Below, piece by piece: positions 62,362 to 64,000 of a stretch of 64,000 nt of DNA (positions are counted from its first letter, which is position 1; each line of letters starts with the position of its first letter). The stretch lies in NCBI RefSeq assembly GCF_018130215.1, contig NZ_JAFCKQ010000035.1:16513-80512 (forward strand), written 5' to 3'. Below the pieces are notes generated by a model, which was not told the origin of the DNA, ran no database searches, and was given only the letters and a program-made list of their open reading frames with translations. The translations under genes were made by a program, and so were the position numbers. The DNA is from Bradyrhizobium jicamae (GTDB lineage Bacteria; Pseudomonadota; Alphaproteobacteria; Rhizobiales; Xanthobacteraceae).

Positions 62362-62652
62362 TCAATGCAGCCGGAAGACGCCGTCGACGGCGCGCAGCTC
62401 CGCAGGCTTGATCAGCTTGGAATGCGCCACCGTCACCGAGAACAGAGGGCCTTCGAGCTTGTCCTGCCAGAAGGCGAGAAAGTCCTGCAACGCCGGGAAT
62501 TTCGGGAAGAGATCGTAGTTCTGCCAGACATAGGTCTGCAGCAGTGAGGGATGGTCGGGCATCCGATAGAGGATTTGCGCCGTCGTCAGACCATATCCCA
62601 GCAACTGCTTCCGGAAATCGTCGGAAACAACCCCACCAACTCGCGAGACCAT
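62362..62652 (-). CDS. Usg family protein
   Basis: This 96-residue protein has FRKQLLGYGLTTAQILYRMP, then DHPSLLQTYVWQNYDLFPKF, the strongly conserved core of the alphaproteobacterial Usg family, whose function is unknown. The start at 62652 follows AGGAGG. Confidence 0.85.
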   Translation of the reverse strand: MVSRVGGVVSDDFRKQLLGYGLTTAQILYRMPDHPSLLQTYVWQNYDLFPKFPALQDFLAFWQDKLEGPLFSVTVAHSKLIKPAELRAVDGVFRLH

Positions 62653-62921
62653 GCCAACCTCCTGTGACGGAGCGCATATCCGCGTGGGGTGGCCGACCTG
62701 CCGGAGCCACCCGACAAAAGATGCGCTCACATGAGAGAAATGTGACGCACGCGACTAACCCATCACAAGCCTAAATGTTTAACGAGTTGTTGAAATTTCA
62801 CACGTTAGCAGCAGCTTACCGCACGTGCTAATACGGGGTCCGGGCTGCGGCAGGCGCGTTAAGCATTCCCCGAGATGCTGGCAACCGGTTGATCGGAGTG
62901 CCAATTTTTCTGCTAGAAGCC

Positions 62922-62950
62922 CTTGCCGGCCGCCCTGGCTTGGCCTATCT
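62922..62950 (+). promoter_or_regulatory. Sigma-32 (RpoH)-like promoter of groESL
   Basis: CTTGCC (62922-62927) and CTATCT (62945-62950) are spaced by 17 bp, in keeping with alphaproteobacterial heat-shock promoters (CTTG with CTATNT). It lies directly upstream of the CIRCE operator. Confidence 0.6.
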
Positions 62951-62964
62951 CCTGCCCAGCCGGC

Positions 62965-62991
62965 TTGGCACTCGCTGGGCTGGACTGCTAA
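62965..62991 (+). promoter_or_regulatory. CIRCE operator (HrcA binding site)
   Basis: TTGGCACTC (62965-62973), a 9-nt spacer and GACTGCTAA (62983-62991) match the CIRCE consensus TTAGCACTC-N9-GAGTGCTAA with one mismatch in each arm. It lies 44 bp before groES. HrcA would repress groESL without stress. Confidence 0.85.
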
Positions 62992-63035
62992 CACTCCGAA
63001 ATTCAACAACATCTGCATATGCTTAGGAGGACTGC

Positions 63036-63350
63036 ATGAAATTCCGTCCGCTTCACGACCGCGTCGTGGTCAAGCGCATCGACGCCGAAGAGAAGACCGC
63101 TGGCGGCATCATCATTCCGGACACTGCCAAGGAAAAGCCCTCGCAGGGCGAAGTCATCGCCGTCGGCCCGGGCGGCCGCGACGAAGCTGGCAAGCTGATC
63201 CCCATCGACCTCAAGGTCGGCGACCGCGTGCTGTTCGGCAAGTGGTCCGGCACCGAGGTCAAGATCGACGGTGAAGACCTGTTGATCATGAAGGAAAGCG
63301 ACGTGATGGGCGTTCTCGACGTCCCCGCTTCCAAGAAGAAGGCGGCTTAA
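63036..63350 (+). CDS. groES: Co-chaperonin GroES
   Basis: This 104-residue protein begins MKFRPLHDRVVVKRIDAEEK, has the mobile loop TAGGIIIPDTAKEKP and ends LDVPASKKKAA. Seven copies cap the GroEL cavity. AGGAGG lies upstream. GroEL follows after 45 bp. Confidence 0.97.
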   Translation: MKFRPLHDRVVVKRIDAEEKTAGGIIIPDTAKEKPSQGEVIAVGPGGRDEAGKLIPIDLKVGDRVLFGKWSGTEVKIDGEDLLIMKESDVMGVLDVPASKKKAA

Positions 63351-63395
63351 GCCCCTCCTCCCGCTCCGATCAAATCATTCCAAGGAAAAATCCAG

Positions 63396-64000
<605 letters not shown>

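Larger units (their letters stand above)
62653..63035. other. groESL upstream region
   Basis: This 383-bp gap contains the sigma-32-like promoter and the CIRCE operator of groESL, and on its left the Usg promoter. No further gene is seen. Confidence 0.7.

Overview
The window looks like chromosomal DNA of a Bradyrhizobium-type alphaproteobacterium (Nitrobacteraceae). This rests on high GC by eye, alphaproteobacterial markers (Usg, a DUF3126-type protein, a zf-CHCC protein, a LapG/BTLCP-type protease, a groESL operon behind a CIRCE operator) and intergenic palindromic repeats of the kind common in that genus. Species assignment is inference; no search was run. Most of the window is ordinary housekeeping and metabolic content, with several accessory stretches.

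Layout. 1-4.6 kb (minus strand): the start of an amidohydrolase, a cyclic-nucleotide-gated patatin lipase, and a metallo-beta-lactamase-fold hydrolase with a zinc alcohol dehydrogenase. 4.8-6.4 kb: a tandem PilZ protein and a LapG-type cysteine protease, a plausible c-di-GMP pair. 6.6-7.5 kb: a GNAT gene between imperfect 28-bp direct repeats. 7.5-26.4 kb: small secreted proteins, an adenylate/guanylate cyclase, an RND pump without an adjacent adaptor, a dienelactone hydrolase, a gamma-carbonic anhydrase, CysE, membrane proteins (one lacking a canonical start codon), an alpha/beta hydrolase, a zf-CHCC protein, an FAD monooxygenase and a lipoprotein.

26.7-30.7 kb: tRNA-Leu(UAA), then a phospholipase-D-like protein with a histone-H1-like tail and a calcineurin-like phosphoesterase, ending at a PilZ gene whose 3' end is echoed as a fragment beside the phosphoesterase. 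This looks like a small acquired islet. 31.6-44.6 kb: a peptide/amide scavenging region with a solute-binding protein, an M20 peptidase, a tandem glycine riboswitch in front of a DadA-type amino-acid dehydrogenase, an oligopeptide ABC transporter (two permeases and one fused double ATPase), an M81 (MlrC-type) peptidase, an M20 amidohydrolase and an amidase. Together they could import peptides, cleave them, and oxidise glycine or D-amino acids.

44.7-52.9 kb: crotonase, lipase-like hydrolase, quinone reductase, 2-hydroxychromene-2-carboxylate isomerase-like protein, GST, a short (core) MetE, an exported class II aldolase-family protein, xanthine phosphoribosyltransferase and a CinA-type protein. 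53.1-58.0 kb: circularly permuted ATP-grasp, alpha-E, transglutaminase-like protease, AhpD-like protein and the proteasome-related Anbu peptidase. This is a known but poorly understood association. 58.0-64 kb: SDR, MFS and CNT-type nucleoside transporters, a cupin with an H1-like tail, Usg, then groES and the start of groEL behind a sigma-32-like promoter and CIRCE.

No CRISPR array, insertion sequence, rRNA or replication origin was seen.
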